NCBI GenBank assembly: GCA_021234155.1
Contig: JAJEKV010000174.1
Span: forward strand, 1 to 64,000
Direction: 5' to 3'
DNA: 64,000 nt
Origin: Isoetes taiwanensis
Taxonomy: Eukaryota > Streptophyta > Lycopodiopsida > Isoetales > Isoetaceae
Shown one piece after another: positions 33,830-45,846 of this stretch (position 1 is the stretch's first letter; each line of letters opens with the position of its first letter). Made by a program: the position numbers and the translations under genes. The notes beneath the pieces were generated by a model. The model did no database searches, had not been told where the DNA came from, and worked only from the letters and a program-made list of their open reading frames with translations.

Positions 33830-34275
33830 TGCCTTTTTAGACTTGCGGGGAGTCGAGAAAGGCCCTCAAACTTGCATTTTTAAACTTTGGTGACCTTTCT
33901 CGACTTCATGCGAGGCGAAAGGCGTTTTTAATCCCCGGGCGCCTTTTGAGAAAGGCCTTCTCCCCCAAAAACTTCGCGTTTCTTAGGCCGCTTTTCGACT
34001 TCAGCGAGTCGAAAAAGGCCTCCCACCCATAAAACACATGTTTCGGCTTTGAGCCGCCTTTCTCGACTTCGCGAAATCGAGAAAGGCCTTCCCATAAAAC
34101 GCGTGTTTCGGCTTTTGAGCCGCCTTTCGACTTCGCGGTCGAAAGGCCTCTTCCCATAAAACCGTGTTTTCACTTTGAGCTGCCTTTCACTGACAGTCGA
34201 AAGGCCTTTCCACCACTAAAACTTGCATTTTTAAACTTTTGTTTTGCCTTTCGACTTCGCCAGTCGAAAAGGCCT
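33830..34275. repeat. Array of about eight palindromic hairpin units
   Basis: Units of about 60-70 bp each contain an inverted repeat. The best is at 34057-34086: CCTTTCTCGACTTCG followed by CGAAATCGAGAAAGG, 15-base arms with one mismatch and no loop. Others start near 33831, 33892, 33942, 33989, 34123, 34182 and 34248, with arms shortened or damaged. Between the palindromes lies an AT-rich spacer with CCCATAAAAC and a TTTCGGCTTTGAG-like segment. The minus-strand frames across it (33906-34173) are repeats of the unit and not a gene. Confidence 0.85.
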
Positions 34276-35024
34276 GCCAATTCTAAAACACCGTTCTTCT
34301 CTGAGCCTTTCTCATGCCGTATTTTTCAAAAAATGGCCCTAAGAACCTGTTTTATTTTTATTTTTTTTGCATGTAGCATCCTTGACTAATTTGATTTTTG
34401 TCTCTTGCGGTTCTTATCTCGACCAAATAGTACATGCTTGGGAGCAATGAAAAGATCGGTTCCATTAAAGAAAGGTACCAGAAGAGGGTGGTGACTTCGG
34501 TTGGACATGCAAGCACGTGGCCCATGAAGGAACTCCTCATACAAATTTCTATCGTCTGTAAGTTGCTTTCGTGACTCAGAGAGAGAGCTCCACAGCCCTT
34601 TGCACTAGGTGGTTCATGTGTGAAGAGGTGTAATGATTGTGCCCATACGACCACTATGGTCTCTTCACCTTCGTGAATATATATTGTAATGAGCCCATTT
34701 ATAAATATAAGGTATCTCAAAACTAGTATTTTTGGGTGATCAAATAAACGATTTGCATAATTTTTGTTGGAATTTGTGATCTATTGTCTACCTACCTAAG
34801 AAAATAGAGCCAAAATGTTCAACTAAGAATCTCTTTCAATTAGAACTTGATAGGTCTAATGCATGTTTGTGTTGCATTGTTCTTGTTCTCAAACCACTTC
34901 CATGAAAACGGAAGAAAAGCTTGATGCACACTAATAGACAAAAATTCCAATTATGGCCGGTTTTTGGGTCGAGGTGCTTCTTTTTGTGTAAATTAACGTT
35001 TCCGAAAAAAATGGAATGGAATGA

Positions 35025-35051
35025 GTCCCACTTTTTAATTAAATAATGACT
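35025..35051 (-). repeat. Right terminal inverted repeat
   Basis: GTCCCACTTTTTAATTAAAT and then AATGACT. Its reverse complement matches the left end. Confidence 0.75.
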
Positions 35052-35053
35052 TA

Positions 35054-35345
35054 AATCCATTTACCAGTGTTTTTTGCTCCAGGCTTAAGTAGTTGCATGT
35101 GTCCTAACCCTGCCCTTTCAAAATTCATTATTAATCCCCTTTGTGTCTTACGGTCCGTACACATATTTCCATTTCGATGTTAGATGTACACACATTCATG
35201 TTCTAATATATAAAGCCCATTAACTTTTGTAATCCAATGAGTCAAATTAGCCAAAAGAAGAACTTTCATTTGCACTCCTCATATTTACCCAATAATATCC
35301 ATTATCCATGATATTCTGCTTTTTTAATATCTACTTTGTTAATTT
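35054..35345. repeat. Dispersed repeat R1, right part
   Basis: Resumes the match to R2 (45499-45800) from AATCCATTTACCAGTG onwards, including CTAATATATAAAGCCC and TTTACCCAATAATATCC, so R1 was one unit before the TIR element entered. Confidence 0.85.
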
Positions 35346-35737
35346 GGAAATTTCGGTAGATGGTTAGAAAATGTTTTTGGAATTTTTTTTTTAATTGATT
35401 TCCTAAGATTACATGGGTTTTAGCTACCGGGATAAACTTGCGACTTCCAAAAATCTAAAAAAAATCCTTATGTTTCTTAGGCCGTTCACCCGAGATATCC
35501 CAGCATGTCCCTAAGATTTTCAACGATGGCCAAGTTTTGGCATGGACAAATTTGGCATGGCCAACATCAATACTCTGCCAGATCATTAGATGAATGGCTC
35601 ATGGCTCCATTTGGGATCTTCTATCTTATCACGATAGTTTCGGCCATTCTGAGATATTTAGAGGGATTTTCTGTCGCGGCAAGGGTGCTTTCGAGGTTTG
35701 ATTGGTATGCTTCGGGTTTGGTTTCATCCCTTGAATG

Positions 35738-36225
35738 GTCCAACGGATTACACCATATGATGTGAGCATAAAGTTTCTTTTCCTTTAGGTTTTCGTCAGA
35801 GCTCCTTTTGAAGCTCCATATTTGTCTTGTATATTTTTTGCATGATATATGTGCTAACTAGAAGGAATCGAAAGGTGATTTGTGCTCGGCATTTACTTTC
35901 TATGCCAATCAACTCAAGAGAATGTGAAGCATGCAACGGATTACTGCGATATGATGTGAGCATAAACCTTCTTTTCCTTTAGGTTTTCATCGAGCTTTCT
36001 TCTTTTGAAGCTCCATATTTGTCTTCCTATACTTTTGTTATCATGTGAACTAGAAGGAATCGAAGGTGATTTGTGCTCGATCTTTTAACGCATCAATATG
36101 CAATTAAGATTAACAATGCAAGATGCAATTGGGATTAAGGATGGTTTGTTTGCAGTTTCATCATCCGTAGCATTTACTCTTCTATGTCAATCAACTTAAG
36201 AGAATGTGAAGCATGATGTTCATCT
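35738..36225. repeat. Diverged tandem duplication, about 200 bp
   Basis: GGATTACACCATATGATGTG at 35747 and GGATTACTGCGATATGATGT at 35939 each start a unit that continues with a TTTCCTTTAGGTTTTC segment, TTTTGAAGCTCCATATTTGT, ACTAGAAGGAATCGAA and a TCAACTCAAGAGAATGTGAA relative. The second unit carries an extra insert near 36085-36170. Confidence 0.8.
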
Positions 36226-36923
36226 TCATAGTTTTTACCAAGTGGTTTGGATGCTATCTCAAAGATGTTCACAACAAAATTTGGAAAGAGCAATTCTACC
36301 TTAGATCCTACAAGATAAGTTGGTTTTCATGGACAATGTTTTTCAAGATCTTTCTAGCATTCAAATGCATGCATTTTTAACCTATTTGCATCTAGAATAG
36401 ATTGACAATAGTGCCAAGATTCTGCATTCTCCTAAGTCTATGTTGTCTCATCAATTTATTGATTTTTATTTGATTCTCGTGTTGTTGTGATCTTTACTAC
36501 CATATGTTCCAGCATTTTCTCATTGTGTGTCATCTAGAATTTAGTCTTCACATCTTTTCTTAGGCTTTGTGATTCGTCCTTCAAGGCTTTAGCATCAAAT
36601 GGATTGAGCACGTGAATTGGTGTAAGTGAATTGCTGGCATTTTATTTCCCTTTCCTTATGGCTAAAGAGTTCGCTTTTGGTGATCATTTTAGAATCGTTT
36701 TGACACTGGCTATGGCCAGTGCATCCTAAATGCTTGCTTAGTTGCATGCAAAGCTTTGTGTCTTTAAGTTATGGTCGAATAATTTGTTAATAAGGGAGAC
36801 GATTGTTTTCATCATTTTCCCTATTTTTTGCAAGGCTCAATGCATAACAAGATGGTTTTAAATGAGATATTGTGACAAACGGACTACCTTGCCTCATTTT
36901 TGTTCGTTTTCCTTTTTGGGCAG

Positions 36924-38627
36924 GAATCAAAACATTTCTTAATGAAGTACCAGATGAACAGAGGATTACATATTCAAGCTCTTGCTTGCTTAGGTTCAGC
37001 AGTCCAAGGTATGTATCTATATCATTTCTCAATTGATTATCCTGCTTTTTGATGAAACTACGTCTTCCTTAGTCATTTTTTGTTCAAGATGTGATTTGTA
37101 TTTCATGAAGTAAAAAGGTCTATTCCCGTGGTTAAAAGATCTGCTCCTTTTCTATGAGACATGTAATTAGGTTATACTAATTCACTATGATGGCATGGTA
37201 CAAGGCCTTTGCATCTAACATGATTTGATTAGCATATTCCTGTTTGTTTTTGTAGCATTTTCGCATCTACTCTGATGTGGCCATCTGCAAATCTAGGGGA
37301 TTTACCATCAAGATCTTTTTATGTGAGGGATGGAATGCAGCGTAATTGTGCCATGTCAATGATGAGGATTTTATTGTATTCTATCACAGTTTGATTAGCT
37401 CCTCTTTGCATTCTTTATCTAGGACATTAAAAAAATTGCCTACTTCAGTGTCCTTACGTGGAGCTATAAAATGTTTTCAAAGGGCATGCATATTTCGTTG
37501 AGCTTGCAGTATATAGATATGTCATGTTTCTCTTCTAAGTTCAGATTGAAACATTTCAATGAACTGTTGAACAACCTGAGAGGAAACAACTTGGGAAGAC
37601 CTAAGTTCAGATGGCGGAACATATATGATTTGGGGTTACCGTGGATTTCCGGGCATCTGGGATGTTGCCACCTGAGAATATGCATGGATCTTAGTGGGAT
37701 CTATAAGCATATCTTTAGAGGATTTGCAGCAAGTCGGGTGGTTCCCACGTCCATGTTCTCCACAATGATTGTTGCTTTTACCCTCATTATCTTTGGTAAT
37801 TGGTTTTGTCCGGATTTGCACGGCGGTGGATTTTTCGCGGTTTGAGAAAAATAGGGTTTGAGTTTTTTTCAACAAGGTTTTACCCGCAATGGCCTCGCCG
37901 TCAGACTCTATATCTTTGAACAAACCAGGCATGGCCCAGCGGACTCTATGGTATAAAAAATGGCCTCTTGCTAATAATATGGTGATCAAATAATTGTTTT
38001 CTTCCTCAGCCATAGTAGCTCTCCACGAATTGGATAGAACTGTGAATGAAGCAGAAAGAATAAAAGAAGCTGAGGTAAATTAAGCAGGTCCACATGAATT
38101 GTGACATTTTTATTTACTAGAGAACATGATTATGTTATAGCTGGTGTTCAGTTAGGCAAATCCACATGAATTGTAAGACTCATCTGCCCACATGAACTGT
38201 GACATTCATGTTAAACATTTCTTCATTTGAACTGTGACATGCATGTGCCCACATGGACTCTCATTTAGGTGCCACATGAAATCGCGGACATTGGCAATGT
38301 TTCTTCATTGGATATATTGTGTATAAACAAGCATGTGAACTGTACATGAAGCCTATGTGCAGGATCCAGTAGTAACTTGATGTAATTCTTTTCAACACAG
38401 TAACTAAGCTACTCAAATGCAGAATATTTATTTTCAAAGTGGCATTGGATCTTGATTCTAATTATAATCAATGGAGCAAGTCCTAGATGTGCATGAGTAT
38501 TAATAGATAGTTTCAAATATAATTTAAGAGGCATTTATTTGTGAATGGCACCCACATATTTGTCAGAAATCTCTTATTCCACAAGTGCTACAATTGTATG
38601 AAGCTAGGACATTGTGTTTGACATCAG
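36924..38627 (+). pseudogene. Four phase-compatible exons of an unrecognised intron-containing gene
   Basis: Candidate exons are 36924-37008, 37256-37341, 38010-38074 and 38567-38627. Each is bounded by AG and GT (CAG, TAG, CAG, CAG acceptors; GTATGT, GTAATT, GTAAAT, GTGCAA donors), and the phases join without stops: 2 bases plus 1, 1 plus 2, then 0. Peptides include FLNEVPDEQRITYSSS, STLMWPSANLGDLPSR, VALHELDRTVNEAERIKEAE and SLIPQVLQLYEARTLC. I do not recognise the family. No start codon exon, terminal exon or promoter was found, so it is either part of a larger gene or a captured fragment. The continuous minus-strand frame at 37636-38013 is a shadow. Confidence 0.45.
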
Positions 38628-39703
38628 GTGCAATGAAAAAGAATGCAAATCTATATAGGAGAATCACCATAGTGCACCATGGTCCAATCGTGGACGGAAT
38701 GTCGATGTAAAACTATAGGCTTATAGGATGGCATGTCAAAGCATAAACTAAAATGTCCAATAGTAAACCCTTACTTGCACCACCATGTGCTTATCTAGAG
38801 ATCACTATACAAAACTTCTCATTGTAACATTTAGACTAAGCACCATCAAATCAACACAAGCTCTTTCCAACACGCATCAACGCATGTGCTCAACCAAATT
38901 CCACCAAGCATTGTACGTGCCTATGTGAATATAATATCATAAAAAACCAACTACCTCTTTCCATACTAGAGAATATTTAATATTTAAAGTTCATACATAT
39001 GCATCTACAAACAACTATCCCATTTTATAAACCCTCGACTTAAAAAAGTTCACTACACATAGCCCAATCCCATTTTATAAACCACCAACTTGAAATATAA
39101 AGTTTACTACACATAGCCCAATGTTCTCTCTCCATATTACATATTAGCTAATATTATGTTATGGTGAAAACTCCCAAACAGAATCAAAAGTTTCCACATC
39201 TAATTTGTCCATTTCGTTTAGCATCATATAATAGCATTCAACAATAGCTCACGTTAGCTCTATACGTTATTGACCTCCTTCTCCTCATCATTATCTAATA
39301 TCACAATGTGACATCCATGTTCAACTTTAACAATTGATGGTCTACCTACAATCTGTTTCGACTCACTTACAATACATGCATAGAAATATGTTTCTGTGCC
39401 ACTACATTTAAGTTCAAAAAGCTATAACTTCAAGACAACCACCATTCCTACAGAAAAAGAACTATCAACATCCAATTTACTTAAACCAGGTCACGCCAGG
39501 CAATGTGCTTTGATTCACACATTGCTTACGCCATCACAAAGCTATACAAAACTACATGTGAGTCAAAGAAAGAGCTCATGGAATTTTTGAAAGCAAATCT
39601 CTTCCCCATCTAGCAATTTCTAAATGGTGAGGTCACTTCACTTATTGACATCTTTTCAAATTGTTACTAAGCTCGGCAACGCCGGGCACCATAACTAGTA
39701 CTC
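38628..39703. other. No gene seen
   Basis: AT-rich sequence with short frames only (for example 39396-39590 plus). It has local similarity between 39010-39080 and 39065-39130, where a CCCATTTTATAAACC block is repeated about 55 bp apart. Confidence 0.4.
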
Positions 39704-39731
39704 ATTATATTTCAAACATTATAATAAAAAA
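39704..39731 (+). repeat. 28-bp direct repeat, left copy
   Basis: ATTATATTTCAAACATTATA followed by ATAAAAAA is identical to 45811-45838. The two copies bracket the Penelope-like RT remnant together with repeat R2. Confidence 0.85.
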
Positions 39732-39864
39732 CCCTGCCTCCTACCGTAGGACAGGGGGGCCTTGTAATACTTTGAACTTTGTCTTTCTATCTTTTTGGTA
39801 ACAACAAGGAGAGTAGGACCTTGTTGTACCACAAGGCCCTACCCATCCTATGTCTATTACCTAC

Positions 39865-42800
39865 TCAAAGCATGGATTTTAGACTTCTTACCATATCTCC
39901 AATGATGTATCCCAGTCCTGGAAATTTATCATTCTCCAAAGTGCATAAAACTTTCTTACTGATGTCGTACTTATTGAATCGATTATAGCAGAAGGCATCA
40001 ATTAGTTCTACCAAATCCCTAGCTGCCTCAATAGCATTAGAATGTGTATAAATATACGGCATTACCTGTGAAATTATAACTTTTGATGCTTGTGAATAGG
40101 GTCTGCAGCTTTCAGCTTTAATATACTTGTATCAGCAAATGGTAGTCTTTTCCTTTTATCAAACCCGTTTATGTTGAAAATCCCTTTATTGTGATCAAGG
40201 ACAATCGATATTGATATTCAAGAAGCTGCATTAAATCCCACAATGTCATTCACTCCCTTATACTTTGTTTCATCTTTGATCCCCGTATCTCCATGTTGTA
40301 TATTGTAATTTTGGAGCCTTTTGTGAGGAATTCTGCGCAGGTCTCCACCATTCAACACATTTAAATCATCAATGTATCTTCCCCGCATATTGGAATCAGA
40401 TATATCGAAATTTCGTCGCATTTGCAAGTTTGAATATGAATCTCAATTCATACCAAACTAGGTATAAGTTGCACCCACGCAGGGCTATATGCAAATCCCA
40501 TGGGGATCCTTTAATTTGTTTCGGACTTTGTTACCCATTTGTGGGTAACAATGACCTGGTAACCATCGATTCATTGCTTTGAAGCAACTTTTTTTCCATA
40601 CATTTCCAGCTCACATATTCTTTTTGTTTAGCTGCTCTTACCCATTTAACTATGATATCTTCCCCTTTTACTTTGTATATAAGGTCAAATCTGCTCTGTT
40701 CTACTATGATGTATTCCCATGTGAGGGTCTATAATTTCATCGAGTTTCAATAATCCCCTCATTCCCATATAGGGGAATAGTTTCATAGCACCTTGTAATA
40801 TCGCCACAGAAAATACATTATAAATTTTGGCCGTGGTAAGTTGAGCATCACATCATAAGTAGAATTGATTAACCAACATGGGTTAACCCTTTGTTGCCCC
40901 CAACCTACCTTAGCTGGCAGTTTTTGTGACATATTTTGGAGCCGGATTCCAAGCAACTATTCAAGTATAGCCATTGCCGGTTTTGCACATTCAGGAAAAC
41001 ATCATTATTATCGCATTGGTAATCCATCTATACTCTGTTTATGTGCTTTGTAACTTGCCATCAAATAGGGGAGTTTATGTGATCCAATTTTCTGCTCACC
41101 CATCATCTCCAAAATCTCCCTTTCACATGTATGCTTTATTTTTTCCGAGATTCGCATTTTTTCAAAATCTTCACCATTCAACCTATTTATAGCGACTTCA
41201 ACAATATATGCAGGGGCAAATAAATGCCGCATTGTTACATGCCTTAACCACTTCAGGAACAAATATGTTACGGTTTAACCAATTCATATTTTTATCACCT
41301 CTGGTTCTCTCAAAGGAACCTCTTACGTTTTTAGTTTGCACTTCAATTCACATATCTCGATATGTGCTAACTATCTTAGCATGTTACGATAGGTTTTGTT
41401 TATCCTCTTCAATCCAAATCTAGCAAGTCAAATTTGTGGACTGAGATAAATTGTTGGCGGGCTTTTGAAAAATCATCCATAAAATCCTCACGCAAGCGCA
41501 TCATCAGGTATGTGATTTAAACCACATGCAAAAGCATTTCGAAGTTTTGAGCGATTATAAATGGCAAGGTCAAGTAGTTCTCACATCTTTGGATTTTAGG
41601 ATCAATATATTTCTTAAAGGTTGGGATTTACCTGGGGCATTGATTCTTTGTTCCATCCATAAAACTCTAAAATGGCTTGCACACTTTATGTTCGATCTGG
41701 TCAATATACTTCCATGCAAATGTAGTATTTTCCACTAATTTTGTTCCTCACATAAGCAATGCCTCAAATAAAACTATATGGAAGATTTCTTTTGTCTTGA
41801 AGTTATCTAAAGCTTTAGATAAAAAGGTAAGGTGGATCACCTTGGTTTCTTTCTTTTCTCTAACAACAACCAGGTGCCTCTTTCCATTGATGTCTTTGTT
41901 GATAACTCTGGTCTTGTCATCATAAACCTACATATATGTTTAGAGTTAAGTTCAAGCATCCATAAATATACAAACTTATAAGAAAAGCTTTTTTATAAAT
42001 TTCTTTGGTTCAAGGAACCAGGCCGAATGGCAAGAAGGTAATGAATACCAAATATGTAATGTATTCAGATTATGAATATAACAAAATTTTGGGCTATATA
42101 AGCTACAAGAAATGAAGGGGCATTCTACCCATCATTATATCACAGAATTTTCCACTTCGTTTGGAGCATATTCTTCAACATATGCTATCTTATTTCCACC
42201 TTTAGTAATGGAATACTCATCCAAGTTATTCTTTGTGGGATTTTTTACCTTGGTGTATTAGCCATAATAGGAAGATTCAACGTTTGCTTGGGATCCATAG
42301 TGATCCTAGGGAGGCATCTTTTAGTGGCTTTTGTAGCTGTATTTCCCCTGCTTGCACCTCTCTTATTAACAAAGGTTGGTCTATTACCCTGCTTTGGAAC
42401 TTCAAAGTAATGGGTTTTTCATTTTTCCGCTATGTCGACCAAGCTTGTCATTGCCAAATGCTATTTTCAAGTTTCTATCCTTGAATTTAGCATAAGCTCT
42501 GTCATCTCAAACATGACTTTTCTTGCTTCCAAGTATGATACATATGCCAAAACAAAGAAATGCAGTGTACCATTTATTAATTTGGACGAGCCACCATTTT
42601 TTCCAAGTGGAGATGTGTCACGGGTAGATCGATCGAGATTGTTCAAAAAAACCAAAATGCCATGGTCTAACCATATGATACCACAAACCACACTTTTCTT
42701 CTTTTTTTGCAACAAATCTTAGGTTCTTTTCATTTGCAAGTGAAGTATGGGCAATGTGTGCACCATATCACGATTTAAATAAAAAATCATCTCTCTTCAT

Positions 42801-43370
42801 GTTAGGGTAGGCCATGTATGACCTTTTTTTGGCAAATCTGTATTCCTCTTTTCTTGATGCATTGTAAGTCAAAGAACTCCATATCAAATGGTTATATTAC
42901 CTTCCAATTTGTTGAAATATTTATCCAACTTATCTCCAGCGAGCATTGGCACCATGATCTCATCATCCTTGATACCGGCCAGCGCCTCCAAGTGTTCCAT
43001 TGATAGGGCTAATGCCATCAAATTTTGAACTCTCCATATAGCGTGGTCATATATCAGACGTACATTCCATCTTGTTCGGTAATTACGGAAAACATGGAAA
43101 TTAGCCAAATTCGGGTTTGGCACTTTGTCTGCATAAAGCCCGAGGGCTTCCATATTTGCTTTCTTCGTAAAGAGCTTTCATATTCATGTGATCTTCTTAC
43201 GGCATGTGATCTTTGTCCCGAGAATAAATCAGGTTCCCATCTCTTCAATGCTTGGCACATCCACCTTATCGGTAACTTCCTCTCATCAAAAGAAGAAACG
43301 GATCATTTGCGGTTTCTAATGCAAATAACCCTTTCACAAATAGTTTAGCCATGCCATCTTCGGGCAAGTT
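39865..43370 (-). pseudogene. Penelope-like reverse transcriptase remnant
   Basis: Reading down the minus strand: KLPYLMASYKAHK near 41080 (like the PKIHK segment of Penelope-type RTs), DITRCYETIPLYG near 40800-40765 (motif A with the catalytic D), IPMGFAYSPAW then CNLYLVWYE near 40510-40450 (motif B, one frameshift), RYIDDLN at about 40382-40362 (motif C, YxDD), and FCYNRFNKYDISKKV with GLGYIIGDMV at 40000-39880 (thumb). This order is that of a reverse transcriptase, and the motifs resemble Penelope-like or rvt-type RTs more than LTR or LINE types. The upstream 43370-41270 has protein-like frames (for example 43153-42884 and 43260-43054) that could be the N-terminal extension. No GIY-YIG endonuclease was recognised. 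Multiple frameshifts and stops. Confidence 0.6.
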
Positions 43371-43828
43371 TCATTGAAAAAAATACTATTTTACCTCGAG
43401 AATAAAATGGTATTAATGACCTTTTGCATTTAGCATACTCAAAATTGATCTTCTTCATCATTTGATATGCTTTGAACCATCAGATTTGAATCAAAGGAAT
43501 GGGCCAAAGAGAGATTTACTTTTGTCACCAAGTTAAATTCCTTAAATAGGATAAAGAGCTACTTTGTTTCTTGATGCAAGCTATGATGGTTTTGACCGCG
43601 AAAAACTAGGGGTGTTTGATGCCAAATTCATTGTAACTTCTCGTTGCCTGAAGCTCTTTTAACCAATCGGTTATTGATCTCCATATCTTCATCATTTATT
43701 TTTAAAACTTCACGTACATAATGGATTTTACAAATAAGTTAGTAAAAATTATTATTATTACATCACAATTTTTAACCAAAAGAGAGGTCTCGGTATAAAC
43801 TGAGAGAACTCAGTATGAAATAAAAAAC

Positions 43829-45800
43829 AACAAATTTGTCTTAAACCTAGGCACTTTTACCATACTTGGACTTTTGCAAGACCAATTTGGTACAATTTGC
43901 AGCCCTAGCCCAAGACATGTGTCCTTAACCTAGGGCCTTCTACTTGGCCATATGTAAAACAATCTAACTGTATAGTCATATTGTATCCATTTTACAAAAA
44001 TAAGCTTCCTCCGTATTATATTGATAAAATAATACATTTATATTGTTCCAGTACTTCATAATCAAAGTAATTGCATAAAAACATTTAACCTTTTCATTTC
44101 AAGCATAAAATAATGGAGGAAAATACTGCTTTCTAATGATTTCAACATTTATCCATTAATTTCTACTACGGAGTTTTTGCTATAGCATAGCTTTCCAATC
44201 CATAATTTTGAGAGAGAAGAACCTTGAAAGAGTGAAATCACTGTTACCTGTAATGAAACCAAATGCAAGTTAGCCCATATCGTGGTAATTGTATAAGCCA
44301 TTACAGATGGTTCTGCCATTCATTTAAACTTATCAGCCTTTTCACTTTGTTTTGTTTTCAGAACTTTTAAGATCATCACATCACATCATCCGGTTTCCAA
44401 CAATTTATATATAACGCCTTTGTTCACAAATACAAGAATAGATCCCAATATAATCTGATATCATCATACTTCCTATATGCAACATCAAAGTTAGCGCAAA
44501 TTTCTACTTCTAACATTTACTCAAAATAGATAGTTAACAAATTCCTCCTTAATCCTCCAATCAAAGTAATTATAATATGTGACTATCCAAATCTTGTTTA
44601 TTTAATCTTTTCAGATCTATGTCTATATGCATCAAATACCACATGGACCTCACAAAGATACTCTATGCTTTACAAGACACTAATGTATAAATAGAAATCT
44701 CAAATTCCTTAGATCAAACCTTTTGTTTCGATTTTGATTATTTTGGTATCTTGTACGGCCCGACATTAGCCTTCTTGTTTATTGGAATGTACATGACACT
44801 TTGCTCCCCTTCATGGGATCCACCATGGATATAATATTTTCGACTTTCTATGTTTTGCTCACATGCGGTCATCATTCACTTCTTTTCTCATTCCCCTTTG
44901 CACTTGAATTGGCCTCTTTCTGCTTTCATCTAGCTCCATGTTCCCCTGAGGAATCACTACTTTTTGTGATATTGGAAGAATTTTGGCCTCTTTGAAGCCC
45001 GGCTTTCTCTTCTTCAATCCTTTTTACGGTAGCCATATTAGGATCCCCTTTCTTTTCTAGTCATGGCTCTCAAGAAATCTCCTATTTCTATTTCTATAAG
45101 GGATGCAAACCACGCCACAAAGAATTTCTACTTTGCCCGAGGGCCATGCTTTTTAAGCCCTTGAGAGAATCAGTGACTGTGAAGAATGCAGCAAATACAA
45201 CCAAGTATATATTCATCTAGGTCCTTAGTAACGTCGGTAGGTACCTTATAGAGCGTTTCATCTTAGAAAATCAATCCGACCATTTTGATCTTGGTTCACT
45301 CTCCCAAGATGCCATATCGGCCTCCCGATAGATGTTAATAAAGCCCAATGATTTAGGTTTTACCATTTTTCAATATTCTCAATAACCCTAGTGCTTGCTA
45401 TTATCCTATTTTATTATGTCAATTTTTCTGTAGTATTATCAAATTTCCTTACCATGATACTTGACCACACTTGTATATGTAGCCCCACTCCTCATAAAGG
45501 AAATCCATTTACGGTGTTTTTTGCTCCTGTGCTTCGTAGTTGCATGTGTCCTAACCTGCCCTTTCAACAATTCATTATTAATCCCCTTTGTGTCTTGGTC
45601 CCAGTACACATATTTCCATTCATGTTAGATGTACACACATTCATGTTCTAATATATAAAGCCCCATTAACTTTTGTAATCCAATGAGTCAAATTAGCCAA
45701 AAGAAGAACTTTCATTTGCACTCCTCATATTTACCCAATAATATCCATTATCCATGATACATCTCATAATATCCCCGTCCATTTTATGTTCCCCGCTTTT
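43829..45800. repeat. Dispersed repeat R2, uninterrupted copy
   Basis: Colinear with R1 left (29759-31434) plus R1 right (35054-35345). The junction at 45498 (CCTCATAAAGGAAATCC) has no insertion and so represents the empty site of the TIR transposon. It abuts the Penelope-like RT and ends near the 28-bp direct repeat and an A-run. Confidence 0.85.
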
Positions 45801-45810
45801 AATATACTCT

Positions 45811-45838
45811 ATTATATTTCAAACATTATAATAAAAAA
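45811..45838 (+). repeat. 28-bp direct repeat, right copy
   Basis: Identical to 39704-39731 and merging into a run of 14 A at 45833-45846. Confidence 0.85.
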
Positions 45839-45846
45839 AAAAAAAA

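Larger units (their letters stand above)
31442..35051. mobile_element. TIR DNA transposon, non-autonomous, 3.6 kb, satellite-rich
   Basis: The left end AGTCAGATTTAATTAAAGTG (then GGAC) and the right end at 35025-35051 are inverted repeats: the right end read in reverse begins AGTCATTATTTAATTAAAAA and then GTGGGAC. A TA lies outside each end (31440-31441 and 35052-35053). The insert interrupts repeat R1, while copy R2 at 45498 shows the uninterrupted site. TA duplication suggests the Tc1/mariner group, but the alignment at the junction leaves the exact duplication uncertain. No transposase is visible. The interior is built from a purine tract, two tandem duplications and a hairpin array, each listed separately. 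Confidence 0.75.

Noticed and set aside
33906-34173. Two overlapping minus-strand frames of about 80 codons
   Set aside because: They read through the hairpin repeat array and simply repeat the unit sequence.
33830-34275. CRISPR-like array
   Set aside because: Units are palindromic with similar, not unique, spacers and lie in a plant transposon; no cas genes.
37471-37845. 124-codon plus-strand frame as an exon
   Set aside because: It falls inside the intron between two better exons, lacks matching splice borders, and a minus-strand frame overlaps it; treated as a chance frame.
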